A DNA stretch of 6,724 nucleotides from Phycisphaera mikurensis NBRC 102666 (GTDB taxonomy: Bacteria > Planctomycetota > Phycisphaerae > Phycisphaerales > SM1A02): NCBI GenBank assembly GCA_945870475.1, contig CAMBSR010000127.1, positions 1 through 6,724 on the forward strand. The letters are read 5' to 3'. Below the pieces are notes generated by a model that saw nothing but the letters and a program-made list of their open reading frames with translations, ran no database searches and had not been told where the DNA came from. Positions 1 to 5,661 of the stretch are shown here, in pieces; the first letter of the stretch is position 1, and every line of letters begins with the position of its first letter. The translations under genes and the position numbers were made by a program.

Positions 1-47
1 TCATAACTAGTCGCAGTACGCAAACTTATAGCAGAGGGAAAAGGGAC

Positions 48-662
48 ATGTTTCACAACACGAGCGGTCTGTCTGTCATTTTCGCTGGCGTCGGCCTGTT
101 CGGCGCGAGCACGATCTGCCACGCGGCGATCGTCTACAGCCCCGTCATCAACCTCGCCATTCCGGTGAATGCCCCAGGCCTTTACCTGAACATCGAGACC
201 GGCGCCAGCGGCACCAGCGCCGCGGCAGTGCCCGGATGGGACATCAACGTCGGCGGCACGTCGTCGCTGAACTTCACGTCACCGGGTGGTTACAACTTCG
301 TGCGGCTGAACAGTGCGTTGCCGCCGACTGTGGGACCGTCGAACCTGCCGGAAAACATCATCGGCCCCTTTATGCCCACCGCGTCCTGGATCGCCGGCGG
401 CGCAGCCAACGGCCTGATGCTCAATTCCACGGCGAACTACATCGGCTTCCGGTTCGTTGCCAGCGGTGGCTCGACGCACCTCGGCTACCTGGTGCTGTCG
501 ATCGGCTCATCCGTCACCGGGGCCGACCGCAAGATCGTGTCCTATGCGTACAACAGCGAGTCCATCACCACGCCGGGCGGAAACTCGATGTTGGTCCCCG
601 CGCCGGGTGCTCTCGCGCTGCTCTGCCAGGCTGGCTTCCTCTCGAAGCGCCGCCGTCGCTGA
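48..662 (+). CDS. Secreted protein with PEP-CTERM-like C-terminal sorting tail
   Basis: 204 residues. An N-terminal signal peptide covers about residues 1-26: a short polar start, a hydrophobic core (LSVIFAGVGLFGA) and a probable cut after CHA. The mature part is rich in Gly, Ser, Thr and Asn with alternating hydrophobics, as in an all-beta extracellular domain. A segment near residues 145-170 (HLGYLVLSIG, then KIVSYAYNSES) resembles the 'GYV.L....I..YAY....G' ending common in PEP-CTERM proteins. The tail at 183-204 has PAPG, a hydrophobic stretch and KRRRR, the three-part layout read by exosortase-type sorting systems; here Ala replaces the usual Glu of PEP. A Cys-Gln pair interrupts the hydrophobic stretch (residues 193-194). 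The ATG at 48 is preceded by AGAGGG at 33-38, nine bases away, which supports this start. The gene converges on the autotransporter gene. The molecular function is unknown; export and envelope attachment are inferred from the two termini. Confidence 0.85.
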   Translation: MFHNTSGLSVIFAGVGLFGASTICHAAIVYSPVINLAIPVNAPGLYLNIETGASGTSAAAVPGWDINVGGTSSLNFTSPGGYNFVRLNSALPPTVGPSNLPENIIGPFMPTASWIAGGAANGLMLNSTANYIGFRFVASGGSTHLGYLVLSIGSSVTGADRKIVSYAYNSESITTPGGNSMLVPAPGALALLCQAGFLSKRRRR

Positions 663-693
663 TCGGTAGGACTGCAATCCGCATCAAACCAGT

Positions 694-727
694 TCGCCGC
701 GAGACCCTCCGGGGGCTCTCGCGGCGA
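694..727. terminator. Hairpin between convergent genes, probable bidirectional terminator
   Basis: An 11-bp perfect stem (694-704 with 717-727, core CGCCGCGAGA/TCTCGCGGCG) encloses a C- and G-rich loop that can pair further (705-707 with 713-715). It begins 32 bases after the stop of the secreted-protein gene and lies 82 bases beyond the stop of the autotransporter gene on the other strand. It is followed on the + strand by GCTATTT and on the - strand by a weak AACTGGTTT, so the U-tracts are poor. Position between two converging stops and stem strength favour a shared terminator. Confidence 0.6.
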
Positions 728-748
728 GCTATTTCGTGCCCATGGGCG

Positions 749-778
749 ACCGAACGACCAAGAGCAACCGAACGACCA
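749..778. repeat. Spaced 12-bp direct repeat
   Basis: ACCGAACGACCA occurs at 749-760 and again at 767-778, an 18-bp period. It lies between the autotransporter stop codon and the shared hairpin, in non-coding sequence. No function is evident; it may be a local duplication. Confidence 0.5.
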
Positions 779-808
779 GGCGTGCGTCGAAACCAGTGTC
801 ACCCGGCG

Positions 809-3800
809 TCAGAAAGGGACCAAGATTCCCATCTGCCCGCCGTAGCGCTGCTTGTCCGTGAGCACCGCGCCGTCGAAGGCGATGTAGCAGGTCATGCCCT
901 TGATGGTGGCGAATTCCACGCCCGCCTGGAAGCTCGCGCCGTAACGGTCCTGCGGACTGGTGGTGAGCTGCGTCTGTGCATCCAGGTTGAATTCGCTGGT
1001 GTAGGTGGTGGTCCAGCCTGCACCCACGGGGAGCTGTGCCAGGAACGCAGCGCCGATGTACGGCGTGAGGATGTCGCTGCCGATCTTGAACTCCTGCAGC
1101 AGGCGCGCACCCACGGTCGGCTGCCACTCGTTGGCGCTCTGCGAATCAACCTGGAGGTCCAGGCTGTCGGCGCCGTTCTCGCTGTAGCTGCCGCCCCAGT
1201 ACTGCGCCCAGCCCACGCCCACGTAGGGCTGGAGCGTGGTGGCCTCGCCGGCCTCGAGGTTGAGGCCGAGTTCGCCGCCCACGGCCAGCGACCAGCTGTC
1301 GTTGGATGACGTGGCGGTGCGGTCGATGCCCACCGTCTCGATGTTGATCCGGCGGACGCGGTTGATGTCCTGGTAGCCGCCGTTGAGGAAGCCCGCCACG
1401 TACGCCTGGCTGTCGGTGGGCACCCAGCTGCCGTAGATGCCGGCGGTGACGGTGGCCAGGTCCTCGCGCTGCCAGCCGTTCACCGCGTCGGTGGTGATCT
1501 GGCCGGGGCCGATGCCACCGTACACACCCACGATGCCGCCGCCGTCGATGGCCCAGTCCATGCCCACAAGCGCGGAGCCGATGGCGGCGGTGTAGCCGCA
1601 GTCGGAGCACGGGTTGCCGTCCACGTCCTCGTAGAAGCCGTAGCCGCGCATCCAGGCACGCGTGCCCTCATCGGGCGTGGGGCCGTTGATCGGCGCGCCG
1701 TAGTCCTTCTTGGACGCTTCCACCGTGGGGGCCTGGCCGCCGCTGGCATCGGATGCCTTGGCGGCCGCATCACCCATGGCGCCGTCGCGCATCTGCATCA
1801 GGCGCAGCATGGCGGTCTGGCCGGCCATGAAGTTGGAGTCCATGACCACGCTCGGCGTGGCGTAGGGGTTCTGCTGCTGCGTGGCGGCGTAGCTGGCAGG
1901 GATGTCCTCGGGACGCTCGAAGAGCAGCGCGGTGGCGACTTCCTTGGCATCCAGCGTGCCATTCTGCTGCACCAGCACGAGCTGGTCCACCAGGCTGTTG
2001 ATCTCGGCTCCGGTGACGGGCCCACAGGCGGTCTGCAAGACGACGTCCGGGGGAAGCTCGCCCACGCCCGTCATGGAGATGAACCCGCCGTTCGCGTTGA
2101 AGAGCGTCGTCACCTCCACACCGGCACCGATGATCGTGCCATTGACGGCGAGCGAGATCGTCGCGGTCGTTCCACCTTCCATGAGCATCAGGCTCACGGA
2201 AGATGGCGTCCCCGAGGCGGATCCCGGCGCCGAGATGAGCTGCCAGGTCTTCGTAACCCCAAGGTCCGGAACGAGCGTGCCGGGCGCAACCGCGGAATCG
2301 TGCACCGCGAGCATGCTGCCGCCCATGGTGGCGCTGCCGGACACCACCACCCGGTCCGACTCACGCTGATTCGGTGCGCTCTCGGTCAGGAAGAGGTTGG
2401 AGCGCAGCAACGACGCAGCCGACAGCGACAGGTTGCCGCCGACATTCAGCGTGCCGGGACGGGTGTTGTCGTCGCCGCTCGCGCCCAGCGTCGCGTCCTG
2501 CACGGTCATGTCGCCGCTGACGGTGCCGTTGGCGTCGAAGAACGAGCCGTCGCGCGCAAGCACCGCACTGCCGATGGTGCCGCCGTCCATGGTGAACTGC
2601 GTGCCGTTGATGTCGAGCCCGCCGAGGACCGCCGAGGCATCGCCGTTCATGCGGAAGGTCAGGCCCTGCAGCTCGAGCGAATCGCCCGCGGCCGACGTGA
2701 TGTCGGAGTTCCACTCGACGCTGGCGCCCACGGTGCTGAACATCGTGCCGCTGCCAACCACCGCCAGGTCCTGGCCGGCGGCGCTGGTGAAGTCCACGTC
2801 CATGCGCACCGCGGCGTCGCCGAGCTGGATGCCCGCACCGCCCACCGCGCCGGCGCTCGCAATGGCCACCGTGCCTTCCTGCACGTCGAGCTTGCCGCCG
2901 TAGGTGCCCGCCAGGTCCAGCACCAGCGTGCCGGCCCCGAGCTTGACGATGTCGTTGGTGCCGGTCTCCGACACGGATCCGGCGATCCCCAGCGTGCCGC
3001 CCTGGATGTCGAAGGTGGCCGCCGAGGCGTCCATGAACAGGCCGCCGCCCGGCAGGTTGATGACGAGCGACTGCTCGTCGGGCAGGTTCGCCGAGAGGAT
3101 CGGCGTGCCGGTGCCGCTGCCGTCGCCAAACACCAGGCCGCCGGTGCCGAGCTGGCTGACGTCGGTGATGCCCACCGTGCCGTCGACGATGGTGGTGGGG
3201 CCAGCGAGGTCGTTCAGGCCCGAAAGGTTCAGCGTGCCCACGCCGCGCTTGACGAGGCCCTCGGTCCCGTCGATGCCGCCGATGGTGCCGGTGAGGTTCA
3301 GCGTTCCCGCCGCCACGTCCAGCGTCACGTCGGACTCGAAGGCAATGATGTCCTGTGCCAGCGTGTCCGTGCCGCCGCCAAGGTCCACCGCGAGCACCGG
3401 GGCAGTGCCACCGTTGCTGCCGAAGATGATCGCCCCGCTTCCGAGCTGGTTCGAATCGCTGATGGCAAGCGTGCCTGCGGCGATGGCCGTGAATCCGCTG
3501 TAGTTGCTGGCGCCCGTGAGGGTCAGGGTGCCGTTGCCGTCCTTCACCAGGCTGGCTTCGCCGCGGTACTGGGCGGCCACGAGCGAACTGGTCAGGTCGG
3601 TGATGCTGCCGGAGTACTGCTGGTTGCCGGTCACGTCGAAGGTCACCGGGGCCGCGGAGCTGATGTCGGCCTCGATGATGCCGTCGGTGCCGCCGTAGGC
3701 AGCCTGCAGGAAGTCGGCGTCGCGGACCACCATCGCCTGCGTGATGCCGTAGTTGTAGACCTGCGTGGCAGGAGCGGCCGCAGTGTGGCTGAGCTGGTAC

Positions 3801-4462
3801 GCCAGTCCGGGCGCAAGGATGTCGGTCTGCAGTCGCGGCAGCGCGTCCTGGCCGGGTTGCTGGAAGAGCACGCTGCCCGTGATGCTCCAGTCGGAGCCGA
3901 GGTCCCAGCCGGTGAGCGTGGAGTTGGCCAGCGACGTGGAGCTCCACGGCTGGCCGCTCGGGCCCAGGTTCACCGTCTGCCCGGCAGACGTCAGGCGAAT
4001 GCCGCCGAAGGTGGAGTTGTTGAGCGCGCCGAAGTCGAGGTTCAGGCCCCCGGCACCGGCAAGATTCACCGTGTCACTGATGGAGAACTGCTGCGCGCCG
4101 GAGGGACGCAGGACGCGCAGCGTGAGCGTGTTGGAGGACGCGGTGTAGGAGAGCGTGAAAGCGTTGCCGGTCGTCTGGTTCCAGAACGGGGGGTTGGTGC
4201 TGGCGGTGAACCCGCCCTGGCCTGCAATCACCGCCTGCTGGTCAGAGAGGATGCGCTGACCGCCCAGGATGGCGCCCTGGTAGGTCTGCGGCTGCGTGAG
4301 GCCGAACTGGAGGCGCGTGCTGGCCAAGTAGTCCGCCGGCGCCACGGGCGCCAGGGACTGGGCACTGATCACCTGCGCCTGCGCGGTGGTGGCAAAGAGG
4401 ACCGAGGCCGGGAGCACCAGGCAATGGACACGACTGAACCGTTGACGGCCGTAAGAGCTCAT
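809..4462 (-). CDS. Classical (type Va) autotransporter with PATR beta-helix passenger and C-terminal barrel
   Basis: 1217 residues. A signal peptide spans about 1-29 (FATTAQA then Q). Residues 30-300 form a Gly/Ser/Thr-rich region that I cannot match to a named domain. Residues 303-598 carry three copies of an approximately 100-residue unit, each opening with an autotransporter-associated beta-strand motif: LVKDGNGTLTLTG at 305, LVKRGVGTLNLSG at 403, IVKLGAGTLVLDL at 505. Further beta-rich sequence runs to about 800. A more helical linker covers about 805-900. Residues about 932-1217 read as the outer-membrane beta-barrel: it opens RAWMRGYGFYEDVDGN, has alternating aromatic strands, and ends in a terminal Phe (GILVPF), the usual barrel-assembly signal. 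No protease triad or lipase motif was recognised, so an adhesin or surface-structure role is the best guess. The start at 4462 has a strong GGAGG at 4473-4477, ten bases upstream. The gene diverges from the secreted-protein gene at 4632. An unusual CxxC sits in the barrel region (Cys952, Cys955). Confidence 0.93.
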   Translation of the reverse strand: MSSYGRQRFSRVHCLVLPASVLFATTAQAQVISAQSLAPVAPADYLASTRLQFGLTQPQTYQGAILGGQRILSDQQAVIAGQGGFTASTNPPFWNQTTGNAFTLSYTASSNTLTLRVLRPSGAQQFSISDTVNLAGAGGLNLDFGALNNSTFGGIRLTSAGQTVNLGPSGQPWSSTSLANSTLTGWDLGSDWSITGSVLFQQPGQDALPRLQTDILAPGLAYQLSHTAAAPATQVYNYGITQAMVVRDADFLQAAYGGTDGIIEADISSAAPVTFDVTGNQQYSGSITDLTSSLVAAQYRGEASLVKDGNGTLTLTGASNYSGFTAIAAGTLAISDSNQLGSGAIIFGSNGGTAPVLAVDLGGGTDTLAQDIIAFESDVTLDVAAGTLNLTGTIGGIDGTEGLVKRGVGTLNLSGLNDLAGPTTIVDGTVGITDVSQLGTGGLVFGDGSGTGTPILSANLPDEQSLVINLPGGGLFMDASAATFDIQGGTLGIAGSVSETGTNDIVKLGAGTLVLDLAGTYGGKLDVQEGTVAIASAGAVGGAGIQLGDAAVRMDVDFTSAAGQDLAVVGSGTMFSTVGASVEWNSDITSAAGDSLELQGLTFRMNGDASAVLGGLDINGTQFTMDGGTIGSAVLARDGSFFDANGTVSGDMTVQDATLGASGDDNTRPGTLNVGGNLSLSAASLLRSNLFLTESAPNQRESDRVVVSGSATMGGSMLAVHDSAVAPGTLVPDLGVTKTWQLISAPGSASGTPSSVSLMLMEGGTTATISLAVNGTIIGAGVEVTTLFNANGGFISMTGVGELPPDVVLQTACGPVTGAEINSLVDQLVLVQQNGTLDAKEVATALLFERPEDIPASYAATQQQNPYATPSVVMDSNFMAGQTAMLRLMQMRDGAMGDAAAKASDASGGQAPTVEASKKDYGAPINGPTPDEGTRAWMRGYGFYEDVDGNPCSDCGYTAAIGSALVGMDWAIDGGGIVGVYGGIGPGQITTDAVNGWQREDLATVTAGIYGSWVPTDSQAYVAGFLNGGYQDINRVRRINIETVGIDRTATSSNDSWSLAVGGELGLNLEAGEATTLQPYVGVGWAQYWGGSYSENGADSLDLQVDSQSANEWQPTVGARLLQEFKIGSDILTPYIGAAFLAQLPVGAGWTTTYTSEFNLDAQTQLTTSPQDRYGASFQAGVEFATIKGMTCYIAFDGAVLTDKQRYGGQMGILVPF
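2669..3556 (-). repeat. Three tandem ~100-residue super-repeats in the autotransporter passenger
   Basis: At protein level the units are about residues 303-400, 401-502 and 503-598. Each starts with the (L/I)VK.G.GTL.L motif. About 30 residues later comes a second shared segment: SNQLGSGAIIFGSNGG at 337, VSQLGTGGLVFGDGSG at 435, AGAVGGAGIQLGDAAV at 537. A further beta segment leads into the next unit. The third copy is the most diverged. The regular period of 98-102 residues points to duplication of a whole beta-helix module and not only of the short strand motif. Confidence 0.7.
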
Positions 4463-4550
4463 AATCAGCGAACCTCCATGGAAAGTTCAGAATAGCGGGA
4501 AGTCGATGATTCGAAAGTTCGCGGATCACGACTACTAGTGATGTCCGGGT

Positions 4551-4586
4551 GCCTTTCGGCAGCACCAGTTGTTGGGCTGCCGAGGC
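4551..4586. promoter_or_regulatory. Imperfect inverted repeat in the divergent intergenic region
   Basis: TCGGCAGC (4556-4563) and GCTGCCGA (4576-4583) form a perfect 8-bp stem with a 12-base loop. The outer GCC (4551-4553) and GGC (4584-4586) can extend it past a two-base bulge. It could be a protein-binding operator, an RNA hairpin in the leader of the + gene, or a remnant of a terminator. It lacks a following T-run, so I do not call it a terminator. Confidence 0.4.
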
Positions 4587-4602
4587 GCCCTTATCTGTTT
4601 GG

Positions 4603-4626
4603 CGTCCGCCCCGGCGGACGACGGAG
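4603..4626 (+). promoter_or_regulatory. Leader hairpin abutting the ribosome binding site of the second secreted protein
   Basis: CGTCCGC (4603-4609) pairs with GCGGACG (4614-4620) around a four-base loop. The stem ends two bases before GGAG (4623-4626), which lies five bases ahead of the ATG at 4632. The GGAG and its spacing decide for this ATG over an in-frame TTG at 4569, which would place both hairpins inside the coding region. The closeness of the stem to the ribosome site suggests a possible effect on translation; this is inference. Confidence 0.45.
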
Positions 4627-4631
4627 ATCTC

Positions 4632-5246
4632 ATGAAGACCATCCTTCCGATCACCCTTGCCGCCGTGACCGCCGCCCCTGCCCTGGCCGGTTTCGACTTC
4701 GCACAGGTCAGCAGCACCATCTACACCAACCCCGAGCAGCAGTCGTCCAATTTCGACGATGGCTTCGGCACCATCACTGCGGACCTGGCGACGGGCGCGT
4801 TCGGCAACGTCAGCTCCACCATGACGACCGCCGACGCAAGCATCCTCATGACCTCGGCCATGAGCACCCAGGGTGGCGTGGCCGGCAATGCAACGGCGGC
4901 AGCCGTCTACATGTTCACGTCGCCCACGACCGTGACGGTGACGTGGGACTGGACCGACCTCTCGCAGGCCGGCCTCTGGTCTGTCACGCAATACGACGGA
5001 ACGCTGCTGCAGAGACTTTCCTTCTTCGATGGAGGCTTCAGCTCCGTCGGCGGCAGCTACGGCCAGGCCGCAAGCGGCACCGCCACCTTCGAACTGGCGG
5101 CTGGCATCTACGAGTTCACCAGCTCCTACACCGCGATCTCGATGCCCACCACGTCCTCCGTGGAGTTCAACTGGGGCGTGATCCCCGCCCCCGGCGCAGC
5201 CGCCTTCGCCGTGGCCGGCCTGATCGGACGCCGTCGCCGCGCCTGA
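4632..5246 (+). CDS. Secreted beta-rich protein with PEP-CTERM-like C-terminal tail
   Basis: 204 residues from the ATG at 4632. The signal peptide is clear: Lys2, a hydrophobic core (ILPITLAAVTAA) and a cut after ALA at residue 19. The mature protein has no cysteines and is dominated by Thr, Ser, Ala and Gly with alternating hydrophobic and aromatic positions (for example TTVTVTWDWTDL and VEFNWGV), consistent with a beta-sandwich. The tail at 184-204 reads IPAPG, then a hydrophobic AAAFAVAGLIG stretch and RRRRA: a PEP-CTERM-like sorting signal with PAP in place of PEP. It would direct the protein through the envelope for exosortase-type processing, though no such enzyme is encoded here. The gene is divergent from the autotransporter and followed by a strong hairpin. 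I do not recognise a catalytic motif or named domain. It is not obviously a paralogue of the gene at 48, despite the equal length and similar tail. Confidence 0.87.
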   Translation: MKTILPITLAAVTAAPALAGFDFAQVSSTIYTNPEQQSSNFDDGFGTITADLATGAFGNVSSTMTTADASILMTSAMSTQGGVAGNATAAAVYMFTSPTTVTVTWDWTDLSQAGLWSVTQYDGTLLQRLSFFDGGFSSVGGSYGQAASGTATFELAAGIYEFTSSYTAISMPTTSSVEFNWGVIPAPGAAAFAVAGLIGRRRRA

Positions 5247-5283
5247 GCGCGCCCGACGCCCCGCCGACCCATCTGCAAAAACA

Positions 5284-5319
5284 CGCGCGGGAGACGGCCT
5301 TGCAGCCGTCTCCCGCGCG
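5284..5319. terminator. Strong bidirectional terminator hairpin
   Basis: A perfect 15-bp GC-rich stem (5284-5298 with 5305-5319) closes a six-base loop (CTTGCA). On the - strand it is followed after two bases by a T-tract (complement of AAAAA at 5277-5281), fitting a terminator for the tRNA gene that ends nine bases away. On the + strand only TTT follows, but the hairpin starts 37 bases after the stop of the secreted-protein gene and probably serves that gene too. Confidence 0.8.
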
Positions 5320-5327
5320 CTTTCAGG

Positions 5328-5414
5328 CGGACAGGGTGGGATTCGAACCCACGATACGGTTACCCGTATACAGCATTTCCAATGCTGCTCCTTCAACCGC
5401 TCGGACACCTGTCC
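5328..5414 (-). tRNA. tRNA-Ser (anticodon GGA)
   Basis: An 87-base cloverleaf on the - strand. The acceptor stem is GGACAGG (5408-5414) with CCTGTCC (5329-5335), and G at 5328 is the discriminator. The D-arm contains GTCCGAGCGG. The anticodon stem CAGCA/TGCTG (5371-5375, 5383-5387) holds the loop TTGGAAA, with anticodon GGA at 5378-5380, reading UCC and UCU serine codons. A long variable arm (TATACGGGTAACCGTATC) identifies a class II tRNA, as expected for serine. The T-arm has the usual GGTTCGAATCC. The 3' CCA is not encoded: the bases after the discriminator are CCT, so it would be added by nucleotidyltransferase. A possible -10 (TACACT, 5427-5432) lies 12 bases upstream; no clear -35 was seen. 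Confidence 0.96.
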
Positions 5415-5661
5415 TGAGGGTTGCGGAGTGTAGCGGAGGGCGGCCGGCTCACCGTGCCCCGCCACCGGAGATATCAGGACGCACGATCGAGACGGCGCCG
5501 GGTCCGAAACGACAGCTCACGCCGCCCTGTGGACGGTGTCCGGCGCGCCCCTCTGGTGCCGTCGGTACATCCGCCTACGCACGGGAAAGCGGGATCGTGA
5601 ATGGACGTTGCAGTTCTGCCCGGGAGTGTCGCGCCAATGGTGCGACTGCGAGGTAACGGAG
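5415..5661. other. Intergenic region without a supported gene
   Basis: These 247 bases separate the tRNA gene from the 3' end of the membrane-protein gene. Apart from the possible tRNA -10 at 5427-5432, I see no convincing gene, hairpin with T-tract or repeat. Short open frames cross it, but they lack a plausible start and overlap neighbouring features. The tRNA promoter must lie at its left end. Confidence 0.5.

Larger units (their letters stand above)
4463..4631. promoter_or_regulatory. Divergent intergenic region with both genes' upstream signals
   Basis: These 169 bases separate the start of the autotransporter gene (-) from the start of the secreted-protein gene (+), so both promoters should lie here. 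The autotransporter's GGAGG ribosome site is at 4473-4477. Upstream of it on the - strand, TATTCT (4487-4492) is a possible but weak -10 element, and I see no convincing -35. On the + side, TTGTTG at 4569 followed by TTATCT at 4591 is a poor match to a sigma-70 promoter. Two hairpins occupy 4551-4620. Shared regulation of the two genes is possible but not shown. Confidence 0.5.

Noticed and set aside
108..125. Possible lipoprotein signal at Cys24 of the first secreted protein
   Set aside because: The residues before the Cys (STI) do not fit a lipobox of L-(A/S)-(G/A)-C type; an ordinary signal peptidase site after CHA fits better.
236..1309. A 357-codon + strand frame running from the first gene across the hairpin into the autotransporter antisense
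   Set aside because: It overlaps two well-supported genes and a terminator hairpin. Its product is Arg-rich and low-complexity, typical of a high-GC shadow frame.
2361..3947. A 528-codon - strand frame inside the autotransporter
   Set aside because: It is on the same strand in a different phase, with a product mostly of Arg, His and Gly. It is a shadow of the repeat region.
2300..4495. A 731-codon open frame on the + strand, antisense to the autotransporter
   Set aside because: It mirrors the GC-rich autotransporter coding sequence. The translation is dominated by Arg, Ala, Gly, His and Val with no domain, signal or plausible start, while the opposite strand gives a full autotransporter.
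4534..4539. ACTAGT palindrome upstream of the second secreted-protein gene, also present at 6-11 upstream of the first
   Set aside because: A 6-bp site at different distances from the two starts is easily explained by chance.
48..5246. The two 204-residue secreted proteins as a recent duplication flanking the autotransporter
   Set aside because: Apart from signal peptide and tail type, the mature sequences do not align by eye, so the equal length seems coincidental.
4242..5465. A 407-codon - strand frame covering the tRNA, the terminator and the second secreted-protein gene antisense
   Set aside because: It reads through a clear tRNA gene and terminator and overlaps the 5' end of the autotransporter, and has no coherent protein features.
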